A stretch of DNA of 64,000 bases. Origin: Shinella sp. WSJ-2 (lineage in GTDB: Bacteria; Pseudomonadota; Alphaproteobacteria; Rhizobiales; Rhizobiaceae). The position numbers were made by a program, and so were the translations under genes. Positions within the stretch are counted from its first letter, which is position 1. Each line of letters begins with the position of its first letter. Location of the stretch: positions 186,001-250,000 of the forward strand of contig NZ_QWBU01000003.1 in the NCBI RefSeq assembly GCF_003432075.1, given 5' to 3'. Below the pieces are notes generated by a model. It was not told the origin of the DNA, searched no databases, and was given only the letters and a program-made list of their open reading frames with translations. Shown here piece after piece: positions 18,261-27,317 of this stretch.

Positions 18261-19724
18261 ATGGCAAGAGATCCGAATGGCAAGATAACAGGCACCAGCG
18301 GCAATGACGTCCTGTGGGGCACCGCGCTCGTTCTGGGTGATGGAACATACGACAATGCCAGCGACATGGACAGCGCAAACCACAAGGGCGCGATCCGCGG
18401 CTACGGCGGCAACGACACCATCTTCGGCGATATCTACAAGACTGGAAATGACTATACCGAAGGCGACGTGGCCTATGGTGGTGATGGCGATGACCGCATC
18501 TTCGGCGATTGTGGAACCGACGAGCCGAACTGGCAGACCAGCGTTAACGGCGCGTCCGACACGCTTTACGGCGGCAACGGCAATGACAAGATCTACGGGC
18601 AGGCCGGCGCCGATCAGCTCTATGGAGACGCCGGCAACGACCTGCTCGTCGGCGGCATCGGTGGCGACACGCTGTATGGCGGTGCCGGCGACGATATTCT
18701 CTGGGCCGATATCGAGGGCAAGACCTACACTGCGCAATCGATGAATCGCCTTTTCGGCGGCACGGGCAACGATACGCTGCACGGCGGTGCCGGTGTCGAT
18801 GAACTCTATGGCGAGGCCGGAACCGACAAGCTCTATGGCGGTGCCGGCAACGACGACATGGAAGGCGGCGACGGCAGCGATTTTCTGTACGGTGGCGCTG
18901 GCAACGACATCATGAACGGTGGTGATCTCTACGGTAAGGCCGACGGTGCCGACCGCCTTTACGGTGAGGCCGGCAACGACGACATGAAGGGCGGAGCCGG
19001 CAACGACTATCTCTTTGGCGGGGCTGGCAACGACTACTTGGACGGCGGTGTCGGCAACGACTACCTTGATGGCGGCACCGGTGCCGATACGTTCGTCTGC
19101 GGTTCCGGCAACGACACCTATGTCATCGACAGCAGGAGCGATGTCTTGCGTTTCGAATATGCCGATTCCGGCATCGATACGGTGAGGTCTTCGGTCAGCT
19201 GGACACTGGGCCAGTATCAGGAAAACCTGACGCTGACCGGCACCGCGGCGATTTCCGGTTCAGGCAATGACGTCCGCAACATCATGCGTGGCAACGATGC
19301 CGCGAATTCGCTGAGTGGCAAGGGCGGCAACGATAGCATTTACGGCGGGGCGGGCCAGGACAAGATTTATGGCGGATTGGGGGCGGACAGCCTGGCCGGT
19401 GGCTCGGGCAACGATACCTTCATTTTCAAGTCGATCAAGGAAACGACCGTTGCCGCCAGCGGCCGGGACACGATCTACGATTTCACGAAGGGCGATCGCA
19501 TCGATCTCTCGGCCATCGACGCCAACACGAAGGTCGCGGACAACCAGGCCTTCACCTTCGTCGCGAACGAGGGCGGTTTCACCGGTAAGGCCGGGCAGCT
19601 GATCTACGACAAGCAGGCATCGGATACCTACATCTACGGCGATGTGAACGGCGACAGGACGGCAGATTTCGCGATCCGCCTCGACGATCCCGTGACTCTG
19701 CTGAAGGGCGATTTCATCCTGTAA
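18261..19724 (+). CDS. RTX calcium-binding protein
   Basis: A 487-residue protein made almost wholly of RTX nonapeptides (GGxGxDxxx): about 24 copies in two blocks (about residues 47-290 and 350-395) split by a short spacer. A C-terminal piece (DTIYDFTKGDRIDLSAIDA) resembles the serralysin-type C-terminal domain used for type I secretion. No N-terminal signal peptide or enzymatic domain is visible. AGGAG sits seven bases before the ATG. The likely exporter is the PrsD/PrsE pair at 49215-52278. Roles such as calcium-dependent matrix or adhesion are inference. Confidence 0.9.
   Translation: MARDPNGKITGTSGNDVLWGTALVLGDGTYDNASDMDSANHKGAIRGYGGNDTIFGDIYKTGNDYTEGDVAYGGDGDDRIFGDCGTDEPNWQTSVNGASDTLYGGNGNDKIYGQAGADQLYGDAGNDLLVGGIGGDTLYGGAGDDILWADIEGKTYTAQSMNRLFGGTGNDTLHGGAGVDELYGEAGTDKLYGGAGNDDMEGGDGSDFLYGGAGNDIMNGGDLYGKADGADRLYGEAGNDDMKGGAGNDYLFGGAGNDYLDGGVGNDYLDGGTGADTFVCGSGNDTYVIDSRSDVLRFEYADSGIDTVRSSVSWTLGQYQENLTLTGTAAISGSGNDVRNIMRGNDAANSLSGKGGNDSIYGGAGQDKIYGGLGADSLAGGSGNDTFIFKSIKETTVAASGRDTIYDFTKGDRIDLSAIDANTKVADNQAFTFVANEGGFTGKAGQLIYDKQASDTYIYGDVNGDRTADFAIRLDDPVTLLKGDFIL
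18396..19113 (+). repeat. RTX-encoding tandem repeats
   Basis: About 20 degenerate 27-base units encode the first RTX block. The unit reads roughly GGCGGTGCCGGCAACGAC plus three variable codons; copies around 18990-19080 are the most alike. Confidence 0.8.
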
Positions 19725-19751
19725 TCGGTCTCGCCTTGCAGGCAGATTTGA

Positions 19752-19776
19752 GGGGCGGCTTTCCGGCCGCCCTTTT
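19752..19776 (+). terminator. Rho-independent terminator after the first RTX gene
   Basis: A 7-bp GC stem (GGGCGGC at 19753-19759 and GCCGCCC at 19766-19772) is followed by TTTT, 28 bases after the stop. Confidence 0.75.
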
Positions 19777-19779
19777 CAT

Positions 19780-20457
19780 TTACGGAAACAGCGCCGTGAA
19801 CCGCTTTTCGCCCTCGGGCGTGAAGCGGATGGCGCGGCTGTCCTTCTCGCGCCTGGCCCAGCCGTCGGCGATGAAACGGGCAAGCAGCGCCTCGCCGAGC
19901 GAGCCGGCAAGATGCGAGCGCCGCTCGCTCCAGTCGAGGCAGGTGCGGCAGACCGGGCGGCGCTGGGTTTTCAGCGCGGGCACGTCGATACCGAGCGCCG
20001 CGATGCGGGCCTCGCCGTTCTGTGTCAGCCCCGCCTCGTCGCCATCGAGCGTCACGTCGCCATCGGCCACCAGCCGGTCCAGCATGCGCACGCCGAAATC
20101 GCCGGCGAGATGGTTGTAGCAGACGCGCGCCTTGCGCAGCGCCGGGTCCTTCGGGCCGGGACGGGTGCGCATGAGGCCGCGATTGGCGGCAAAGCCCATG
20201 ATGTTTTCGAGAAGCTGGCCGACCTCGTCGTCGGCGAGCGCGAAATAGCGGTGCCGCCCCTGTTTGCGCTGGGCGACGAGACCGCCGGTCTCGAGCTTCG
20301 ACAGGTGGGAACTGGCCGTCTGCAGCGTGATGCCGGCCGCGCCCGCAAGCTCGGTCGCCGTCAGCGCCTGGCCACCCATCAGGGCTGTCAGCATGTTGGC
20401 GCGGGCGGGGTCGCCGATCAGTGCGCCGATCTGGGAAATGTCCGGTCCTTCTTTCAT
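19780..20457 (-). CDS. ArsR family winged-helix regulator with C-terminal domain
   Basis: A 225-residue repressor-type protein. The N-terminal 90 residues are an ArsR winged helix (ISQIGALIGDPARANML, then the recognition helix TLQTASSHLSKLE and the wing KQGRHRYFAL). The C-terminal part carries ARVCYNHLAGDFGV and RPVCRTCLDWSERRSHLAG, with cysteines that could sense metals or reactive molecules. ATG 20457 gives the family-like MKEGPD; the upstream form is less likely. It is divergent from the NIPSNAP/ABM pair, which it likely controls. Confidence 0.88.
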   Translation of the reverse strand: MKEGPDISQIGALIGDPARANMLTALMGGQALTATELAGAAGITLQTASSHLSKLETGGLVAQRKQGRHRYFALADDEVGQLLENIMGFAANRGLMRTRPGPKDPALRKARVCYNHLAGDFGVRMLDRLVADGDVTLDGDEAGLTQNGEARIAALGIDVPALKTQRRPVCRTCLDWSERRSHLAGSLGEALLARFIADGWARREKDSRAIRFTPEGEKRFTALFP

Positions 20458-20458
20458 A

Positions 20459-20476
20459 CTTCGATGGTAACCGAAG
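20459..20476. promoter_or_regulatory. Weak dyad in the arsR-NIPSNAP divergent region
   Basis: CTTCG and CGAAG are separated by eight bases (20459-20476), between the divergent arsR and NIPSNAP starts. Its position would suit an autoregulatory operator; the match is too short to be firm. Confidence 0.3.
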
Positions 20477-20531
20477 CATTTGCGCATGACAATGTGGAAG
20501 AAGGCGGCATCGTGAAAACAAGGAGACGACG

Positions 20532-20861
20532 ATGATCACCTGCTTCATCCGCTACGAAATCGACCCCTTCCGGAAGGACGCTTTCGCCGCCTATGCGCAG
20601 ACCTGGGGCCAGGCGATCCCACACTGCGGCGCCGATCTCATAGGCTATTTCGGCCCACATGAGGGCTCGTCCACCACGGCCTACGGCGTCTACAACATCG
20701 AAAGCCTTGCCGCATATGAGGCCTATCGCGCCCGGCTCGCCGCCGATCCGTTCGGGCGGGAGAACTACGACTTCGCCCGCAGGGAGCGCTTCATCCTGAA
20801 GGAGGACCGTATCTTCCTGAAGAACGTCTCGCTGCCGCACGCGCCGAGGATTGCGCCATGA
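20532..20861 (+). CDS. NIPSNAP family protein
   Basis: A 109-residue protein of the NIPSNAP dimeric alpha/beta-barrel group: MITCFIRYEIDP at the start, a central CGADLIGYFGPHEG and the ending RRERFILKEDRIFLK. Members are of unclear function. AGGAG lies upstream of the ATG. The stop overlaps the next gene by four bases, so the two proteins are made together. Their divergent neighbour is an ArsR-type regulator, which suggests inducible expression. Confidence 0.86.
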   Translation: MITCFIRYEIDPFRKDAFAAYAQTWGQAIPHCGADLIGYFGPHEGSSTTAYGVYNIESLAAYEAYRARLAADPFGRENYDFARRERFILKEDRIFLKNVSLPHAPRIAP

Positions 20862-21205
20862 TCGCCGTGATCTTCGAAGTGGTGCCCGCACCCGGCCGCA
20901 TGGATCTCTATCTCGATACGGCCCGCGACCTGCGCCCGCTGCTCGACGGCATCGACGGTTTCCTGTCCATCGAGCGCTTCCGCAGCCTCACCGATCCCAC
21001 CCGTCTTCTCTCGCTCTCCTTCTGGCGCGACGAGACGGCGGTGAAGGCCTGGCGCGCCACCGAAGAACACCGCGCCGCCCAGTCCCTCGGCCGCAACGGC
21101 GTATTCGACGCCTACCGACTGCGCATTGCGAGCGTGGTGAGGGATTACGGGCTGAACGACAGGGACGGGGCGCCGGAGGATAGCCGGAGCTTTCATGCGG
21201 CGTAG
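20858..21205 (+). CDS. Antibiotic biosynthesis monooxygenase (ABM) domain protein
   Basis: A 115-residue ferredoxin-like-fold protein of the ABM family: IAVIFEVVPAPGRMDLYLDTA, FLSIERFRSL, LLSLSFWRDETAVKAWRA, EEHRAAQSLGR. ABM proteins include haem-degrading and quinol monooxygenases and small-molecule-modifying enzymes; the substrate here is unknown. The gene overlaps the NIPSNAP gene by four bases (ATGA). Both proteins share the same kind of fold, so they may form a heteromer (inference). Confidence 0.86.
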   Translation: MIAVIFEVVPAPGRMDLYLDTARDLRPLLDGIDGFLSIERFRSLTDPTRLLSLSFWRDETAVKAWRATEEHRAAQSLGRNGVFDAYRLRIASVVRDYGLNDRDGAPEDSRSFHAA

Positions 21206-21277
21206 CTGTCCCGCCCCGACGGTATGATCCCGTTGGTTTCGGGAGAGGACGGCGCACTCTCTGCTTCAGGGAATGTG

Positions 21278-21337
21278 CCTCCTCCTCTCCACGTCATCCT
21301 CGGCTCAAGGCCGAGAATGACGGCAGAGGGGAGGAGG
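21278..21337. repeat. Long imperfect palindrome between convergent genes
   Basis: The stretch from 21278 folds into a long interrupted stem: CCTCCTCCTC pairs with GAGGAGG, CGTCAT with ATGACG, and CTCGGC (21299-21304) with GCCGAG (21310-21315), loop TCAAG. It looks like the dispersed rhizobial CGTCATCCTCGG-type palindrome and could also end transcription of both flanking convergent genes. Confidence 0.6.
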
Positions 21338-21356
21338 CTTTCCGCCTTCTATCGCA

Positions 21357-23024
21357 TTACTGCACCGTGATCTCGGCCCGCTCCCCGGCCTTGACCGTCG
21401 CTTTGCCCTCCTTCGGCGCCGTGTCGCCCTCATACTTCACGCGCACCACATAGTCGCCGGGTGGCAGCGTGTCCTGCCATTCGGTGCCGTAATTGTAGGA
21501 CATCGATTTCTGGTTGCCCTGGATGTCCTTGGTGGCGCTGAGGATTTCGATGAAGTTGCCGCCGGGCGCCGATATTGCCAGCACGCCGGCATTGAGATTG
21601 ACGACGACCTCCTTCATCTCGCCAGCCTTGAGGCTGATCGGCACCTCGCCGGTTGCCGAGCCGAGCTTTGCCGTCAGCACGAGGTCGCCGGTCGGTACAT
21701 CGATCTTGGTGCCGGTACCGTAATTGTAGGCGACGCTCTTGCGGGTCCCGTCGATAGCCTTCTTGGCCTCTACGACCTCGAAGAAGACTTCGCCGGAATC
21801 GACCGCCGGCCCGCCCTCGGCATAGACGGCCTTGTTGAGCACGGTGCCGGAGCCGATCACGAGGTCGTGCTGGAGCGTCTCGCCTGCCTTGACGGCAATG
21901 GTTTCGGAGACCTTGGTCGGGCCGATCGTGCCATTCAACGTCACTTCGCCGGCGGGAACGTACTGTTTCGTCGTGCCGTAGCCGGTCGTGGAATCGCTGC
22001 CGAAGACGATCTGGACCGCCGCTTCGCCGTCGCCTTCCGTGTCCTGCGGCGTGCGCTTCGGCGTGACGACGAGGAGGCCGGCGTCGAAATTGACGAAGGG
22101 TTTTGCGATCTCGCCATCCTTCACCTCGAAGGCCACCTCGCGCGTGATCGCGCTCTGTAAGGCGACCACGGCGATATATTTGCCCGGCGGATAGGTGCCC
22201 GAGTAGGCGCCCTTGTACATCGTGTCGATGCTGTCGCCCTCCGGCTTGCCGTCGGCCCCGGCCTTGTAGATCAGCCAGTGCACGTCGTTGTTGTCGCCGA
22301 GCGAGGGGCCGCCTTCGGAAAGCACGCTGTCCGTCTGCGTGTTGAATTCAGGCTGCGGCTCCGGCTCGGCGACCGCCACCTCTTCCTGCTTGGGTTTGGC
22401 CATCGGCGCCTCCGCCACCGTTTCCGTCAGGGCGGCGACGAGCTGGGCGGCGTCGGAGGCTTGGAAATATTTGCCGCCAGTGTTTTCGGCAAGGCAAGCC
22501 ACCTGCTTGCCTTCCTCCTCCGTCAGGCCGAAGCCGACGACATGGGTGGTGAAATCGACTCCCTTCTTCTCCAGCGCGGAGGCGAGCGCGCAAGGGTCGG
22601 CCTCGCAGGTCTCCAGCCCGTCCGTCACCAGCACGACGGTCGCCTTTTCCTCGGTATATTTGAGGATGTCCGCCGCCTGCTCGACGGACTGGCTGAGCGG
22701 TGTCTTGCCCTTCGGGTTGATGCCGTTGACGAAGCTGGTGATCGCGCCTTCCGTGCCCGCACCCGGCGGCACCGCAAGCTCGATATCGCTGCACGAGCCT
22801 TTTTCCCGATGGCCATAGACCATCAAGCCAAGCTCGGTGCCCACGGGCACCGATTTCAGCACCGTGCCCAAAGTCTCGCGGGCGATGTCGATCTTCGTTC
22901 GCCCGTCAATCTGGCCCCACATGGAGCCTGAGGCGTCGAGCACGATCATCGTCTTGTCGGCGGCAATGGTCTCGGTGGCGGCAAGAAGCCCGGCCAGAAG
23001 CAGGAAGGCGGCTTTCAGTCGCAA
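21357..23024 (-). CDS. Secreted von Willebrand factor A protein with repeated C-terminal domains
   Basis: A 555-residue exported protein. I place the start at TTG 23024: GGGGAGGA lies six bases upstream and the resulting 22-residue signal peptide (ending TIAA) is ideal; the ATG at 23069 would add a non-signal tail. The VWA domain (about 24-205) has the MIDAS DASGS at 30-34 and TDGLETC. After a Pro/Glu-rich linker, four related beta-sandwich segments follow, two with the recurrent SYNYGT or AYNYGT motif and ending PPGDYVVRVKYEGD. Binding or surface roles are inference. Confidence 0.83.
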   Translation of the reverse strand: MRLKAAFLLLAGLLAATETIAADKTMIVLDASGSMWGQIDGRTKIDIARETLGTVLKSVPVGTELGLMVYGHREKGSCSDIELAVPPGAGTEGAITSFVNGINPKGKTPLSQSVEQAADILKYTEEKATVVLVTDGLETCEADPCALASALEKKGVDFTTHVVGFGLTEEEGKQVACLAENTGGKYFQASDAAQLVAALTETVAEAPMAKPKQEEVAVAEPEPQPEFNTQTDSVLSEGGPSLGDNNDVHWLIYKAGADGKPEGDSIDTMYKGAYSGTYPPGKYIAVVALQSAITREVAFEVKDGEIAKPFVNFDAGLLVVTPKRTPQDTEGDGEAAVQIVFGSDSTTGYGTTKQYVPAGEVTLNGTIGPTKVSETIAVKAGETLQHDLVIGSGTVLNKAVYAEGGPAVDSGEVFFEVVEAKKAIDGTRKSVAYNYGTGTKIDVPTGDLVLTAKLGSATGEVPISLKAGEMKEVVVNLNAGVLAISAPGGNFIEILSATKDIQGNQKSMSYNYGTEWQDTLPPGDYVVRVKYEGDTAPKEGKATVKAGERAEITVQ

Positions 23025-23190
23025 GGCAAGTCCTCCCCGTTTTCCCGCAAACCGGCGGCACCCCGGCATGCTCGGCGCTGTCCTTTCAGAAACGTGCGGG
23101 CCGGGGCGGATATTCGCAACGGCTTGAATTCATCGGGAAAGTGCCGGGGCGAAACGGTTTTCGCTTTTTCTCCAAAGCCTTCAGCCTTTG

Positions 23191-24389
<1,199 letters not shown>

Positions 24390-24672
24390 GCCGTCCGAAC
24401 CTGAAATACCTGTTTCTCCAGCTGCGGCCTCCGGTGTTCCCTGCATCGGGGGCTGTGGCTGTTTTAGCGGCAGGCTGCTTTGTCTTTCGACAAGGTCCCA
24501 AACTTCCACGCAGCCGATTCAGGTGATGTTAACCATCAAGCGCTTACTGTGATCCAGCAAATACATCAGGCCAAGCAACGGAAATCGTTGTGAAAAGCCA
24601 CAGCCGATCAACCGGCTCGGCAGGCAGGATATCGCTTTTCCGGTTTTTGTACCTTCAGTCCCGGAAATGCGA
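24390..24672. other. Gene-free region downstream of ccrM
   Basis: I find no supported coding region here. It contains a GATGTTAACCATC element (TTAACCAT is CtrA-like) near 24517, and a CAACG-GAAAT-CGTTG hairpin near 24578. A strong terminator follows at 24673, so a small RNA on the plus strand is conceivable but unproven. Confidence 0.3.
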
Positions 24673-24705
24673 AAACGCCCGGAGCTCCAAAAGCTCCGGG
24701 CGTTT
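24673..24705. terminator. Strong hairpin terminator
   Basis: A perfect 14-bp stem (24673-24686 and 24692-24705, loop CCAAA) is flanked by an A-run and CGGTTTT. It sits 26 bases beyond the HAD gene on the minus strand and probably ends that transcript; it could also stop plus-strand transcription. Confidence 0.85.
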
Positions 24706-24730
24706 CGGTTTTAAGGCGTCCTGTTGAGGA

Positions 24731-25348
24731 TCAGAGCGCGATGCCGTGCGCGGCGAGATCGCTCTTCAGCTTTTCCGGATCGGTGAACAGCACGGCATTC
24801 CAGCCGGCCAGCCGCGCGCCCTCGACATTGGCCGGCGCGTCGTCGATGAACAGCGTGTGGGCCGGCGAGAGGCCAAAATCGCGGCTGTGCTTCTCGTAGA
24901 TCGCGAGATCCGGTTTGATCAGGCCGATCTCGCCCGAGACCGTCACACCGCGCGGCATGTCGAGGAAGGGAAACAGCTTGCGCGCTTCCTTGAACGTATC
25001 GGCGGCGAAATTCGTCAGCATGGTGACATCGCGGCCTTCCGCAATCAGCGCTTCCATGATCGCGACGCTCTCGACATAGGCGTGCGAGACCATTTCGTGC
25101 CAATATTTGCGGAAGGCGCGGATGTGCTCGACCCGGTCGGGATGCGCCTCGATCAACAGCGCCTCGGCATCCTCCCATTTGCGGCCGCGATCCTGCTCCA
25201 GGTTCCAATCGTGCGTGCAGACATTGGTGAAGAACCAGTTGCGCTGGGCATCGTCGGGAATGAGGCGGGTGAACGGGATATGCGGATCGTAATGGATCAG
25301 CACCTTGCCGATGTCGAAAACGATGTGGCGAATTTCGATGCTGGTCAT
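24731..25348 (-). CDS. HAD family hydrolase, YihX-like
   Basis: A 205-residue HAD-IA phosphatase. Motif I reads FDIGKVLIHYD with an Asp-x-Gly in place of the usual Asp-x-Asp, as in YihX-type glucose-1-phosphatases (FDLGNV). Other motifs are TNFA, the lysine in GLIKPDLAIYE and FIDDAPANVEGARLAG. ATG 25348 overlaps the mutY stop by four bases (ATGA), so this is the second gene of a mutY operon. Substrate is not known. Confidence 0.88.
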   Translation of the reverse strand: MTSIEIRHIVFDIGKVLIHYDPHIPFTRLIPDDAQRNWFFTNVCTHDWNLEQDRGRKWEDAEALLIEAHPDRVEHIRAFRKYWHEMVSHAYVESVAIMEALIAEGRDVTMLTNFAADTFKEARKLFPFLDMPRGVTVSGEIGLIKPDLAIYEKHSRDFGLSPAHTLFIDDAPANVEGARLAGWNAVLFTDPEKLKSDLAAHGIAL

Positions 25349-26454
25349 GCGGTCCTCGTCTTTTCGAATGCGTCGGGTATGGCCTGTTTTATTGCCTTCT
25401 TCATGACGGTCGGCAGCGCCTCGCCGTCGAGCGTCGCCTTCGGCTGCCACCATCCGCCGTCCTTTGCCGTGCCGCGCGGCACGCGCGTGCGATAGACGGT
25501 GAGGCGCAGTTCGAAATGCGTGAAGACATGGGTGACGGTGCCGGTGGGGTGCCAGTCGGCCGGGAAGGGGGCGGCGTCGCTGCCGGTCGCGCCATCCACG
25601 CGCGCCGTCCAGGCGCTGCCGGGCACTTCCGTCATGCCGCCGAGCAGGCCGCTCTCGATGCGCTTGCGCAGAAACACCGCGCCGTCCTCATCTTGAGCCA
25701 CGAAGGCAGCCCCCAGCCGCACCGGCTTTTCCTTCTTCGCCGCCTTGCGCGGAAAAAGCTCGGGATCGTCGCGGCCGAGCACGCGACAGTCCGCATTGAG
25801 CGGACAGAGCGCGCAGGCGGGCCGGCGCGGCGTGCAGATCGTGGCACCGAGATCCATCATCGCCTGGGCGAAATCGCCCGGCCGGTCCTCCGGCGTCATG
25901 GCGGCGACCAGTGCCCGCATTTCCGGCTTTGCCGCAGGAAGCGGCGTCTCGATGGCATGGAGGCGCGAGATGACGCGCTCGACATTGCCGTCGAGCACCG
26001 CGCTTTTGCGGTTGAAGGCGATGGAGGCGATGGCGGCGGCGGTATAGTCACCGATGCCGGGCAGGGCCTTCAGCCCATCTTCCGTATCGGGAAAGACGCC
26101 GCCATGCTCGAAGGCGACTGCCTCGGCGCATTTCTTGAGATTGCGCGCGCGGGCATAGTAGCCGAGTCCCGCCCAGGACTTCATCACATCCTCGTTGTCG
26201 GCCTCGGCAAGGTCCGTAACCGTTGGCCAGCGCGACGTGAACAGCGCGAAATAGGATTTGACCGCCTGTACCGTCGTCTGCTGCAGCATGACCTCCGACA
26301 GCCAGATACGATAGGGATCAGGTCTCACCCCGGCCGCCGCCATCGGCGGGCTGACGCGCCAGGGCAGGTCGCGATGGTGCTTGTCGTACCAGGCGAGGAT
26401 AAGGTCGGCGGGCGCCATGGTCCGGTGAGCCTGAATCCGATGAACTTGGGTCAT
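25345..26454 (-). CDS. mutY: A/G-specific adenine DNA glycosylase
   Basis: MutY removes adenine mispaired with 8-oxoguanine. The 369-residue protein has the catalytic Glu54 (SEVMLQQT), helix-hairpin-helix LPGIGDYTAAAI (131-142), catalytic Asp155 and the C-X6-C-X2-C-X5-C iron-sulfur loop (Cys207, 214, 217, 223). A C-terminal NUDIX-like 8-oxoG recognition domain follows. It overlaps the HAD gene by four bases. The divergent neighbour is the DUF721 gene, a conserved rhizobial pair. Confidence 0.96.
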   Translation of the reverse strand: MTQVHRIQAHRTMAPADLILAWYDKHHRDLPWRVSPPMAAAGVRPDPYRIWLSEVMLQQTTVQAVKSYFALFTSRWPTVTDLAEADNEDVMKSWAGLGYYARARNLKKCAEAVAFEHGGVFPDTEDGLKALPGIGDYTAAAIASIAFNRKSAVLDGNVERVISRLHAIETPLPAAKPEMRALVAAMTPEDRPGDFAQAMMDLGATICTPRRPACALCPLNADCRVLGRDDPELFPRKAAKKEKPVRLGAAFVAQDEDGAVFLRKRIESGLLGGMTEVPGSAWTARVDGATGSDAAPFPADWHPTGTVTHVFTHFELRLTVYRTRVPRGTAKDGGWWQPKATLDGEALPTVMKKAIKQAIPDAFEKTRTA

Positions 26455-26611
26455 GATTTGCCTGAACGGGATCGAAGCGCCTATAACTGGCGGACTGATC
26501 CGCGATCTTCAAGTGCTTCGCGGACAAAACAGGAATATTTTCCCTGAGCAGTTTCGCAAAAGTGTGAAGCGGTTTTGCGATCGGAACTGCGTCTGAGAAG
26601 ACAGGTAAGTC

Positions 26612-27127
26612 GTGAACAATAACGCCCAGCAAAAGCCGCGCCGCGGCATCGTGCAGATCAGCGAAGTGGCCAATGGCCTCATCGATCCGGTGCTCGCCAA
26701 GCGCGCCGGCATCAACACGATGCTGCTCGGCTCGTGGGACGAGATTGCCGGTGCGGAATTTGCCGAATGCACAAGGCCGGAGCGCATCGCCTGGCCGCGC
26801 CGCGCCTCCGAAATGGCGGGCGAGGGCGGCGGCTACCAGCCCGGCGTGCTGACCATCGCCTGCGAGGGCGCGCGGGCGCTCTTCCTCAGCCACCAGCAGG
26901 GCGAGATCATCCAGCGCATCAACGGCTTCTTCGGCTTTCCGGCGGTCAACCAGATCAAGATCGTGCAGAAACCGGTCAGCATCCAGAGCAACCGCCGCCC
27001 GAAGCCGCGCCCGCTGACGGGGGCGGCCGCCCAGCATCTCGATCATCTCGTCGAAGGCATCGAGGGGGACGCGCTGAAGGCGGCGCTGAAGCGGCTCGGC
27101 ACGGCGGTGCTCGGCCGGCGCAAATGA
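26612..27127 (+). CDS. DUF721 (DciA-like) protein
   Basis: A 171-residue basic protein with the DUF721 pattern: WDEIAGAEFAECTRPERIAWP, then LTIACEGARALFLSHQQGEIIQRINGFFG and INQIKIVQ. DUF721 includes DciA, a helicase loader for DnaB in bacteria that lack DnaC; whether this protein does so is not shown. The start is GTG 26612. It is the first of a forward-oriented DUF721-dsbA-smc row, though dsbA has its own leader. Confidence 0.82.
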   Translation: MNNNAQQKPRRGIVQISEVANGLIDPVLAKRAGINTMLLGSWDEIAGAEFAECTRPERIAWPRRASEMAGEGGGYQPGVLTIACEGARALFLSHQQGEIIQRINGFFGFPAVNQIKIVQKPVSIQSNRRPKPRPLTGAAAQHLDHLVEGIEGDALKAALKRLGTAVLGRRK

Positions 27128-27317
27128 AGCGTCAAAGCCCGCGCCCGCAACCATCGAACGGTCACAATTCTTTGAAGTTACTAGCCTTAACTCCGCTTGT
27201 TCCCGCCCCAAAGCAGGTATAACGGGAGAGCCGAGAGCAAATCCGGGCACGTGTCGGCATTTTCGCCCGGATTGCGTCAAGATATCTGAATTCCTATCCC
27301 TTCCCACAGGAGAGACC

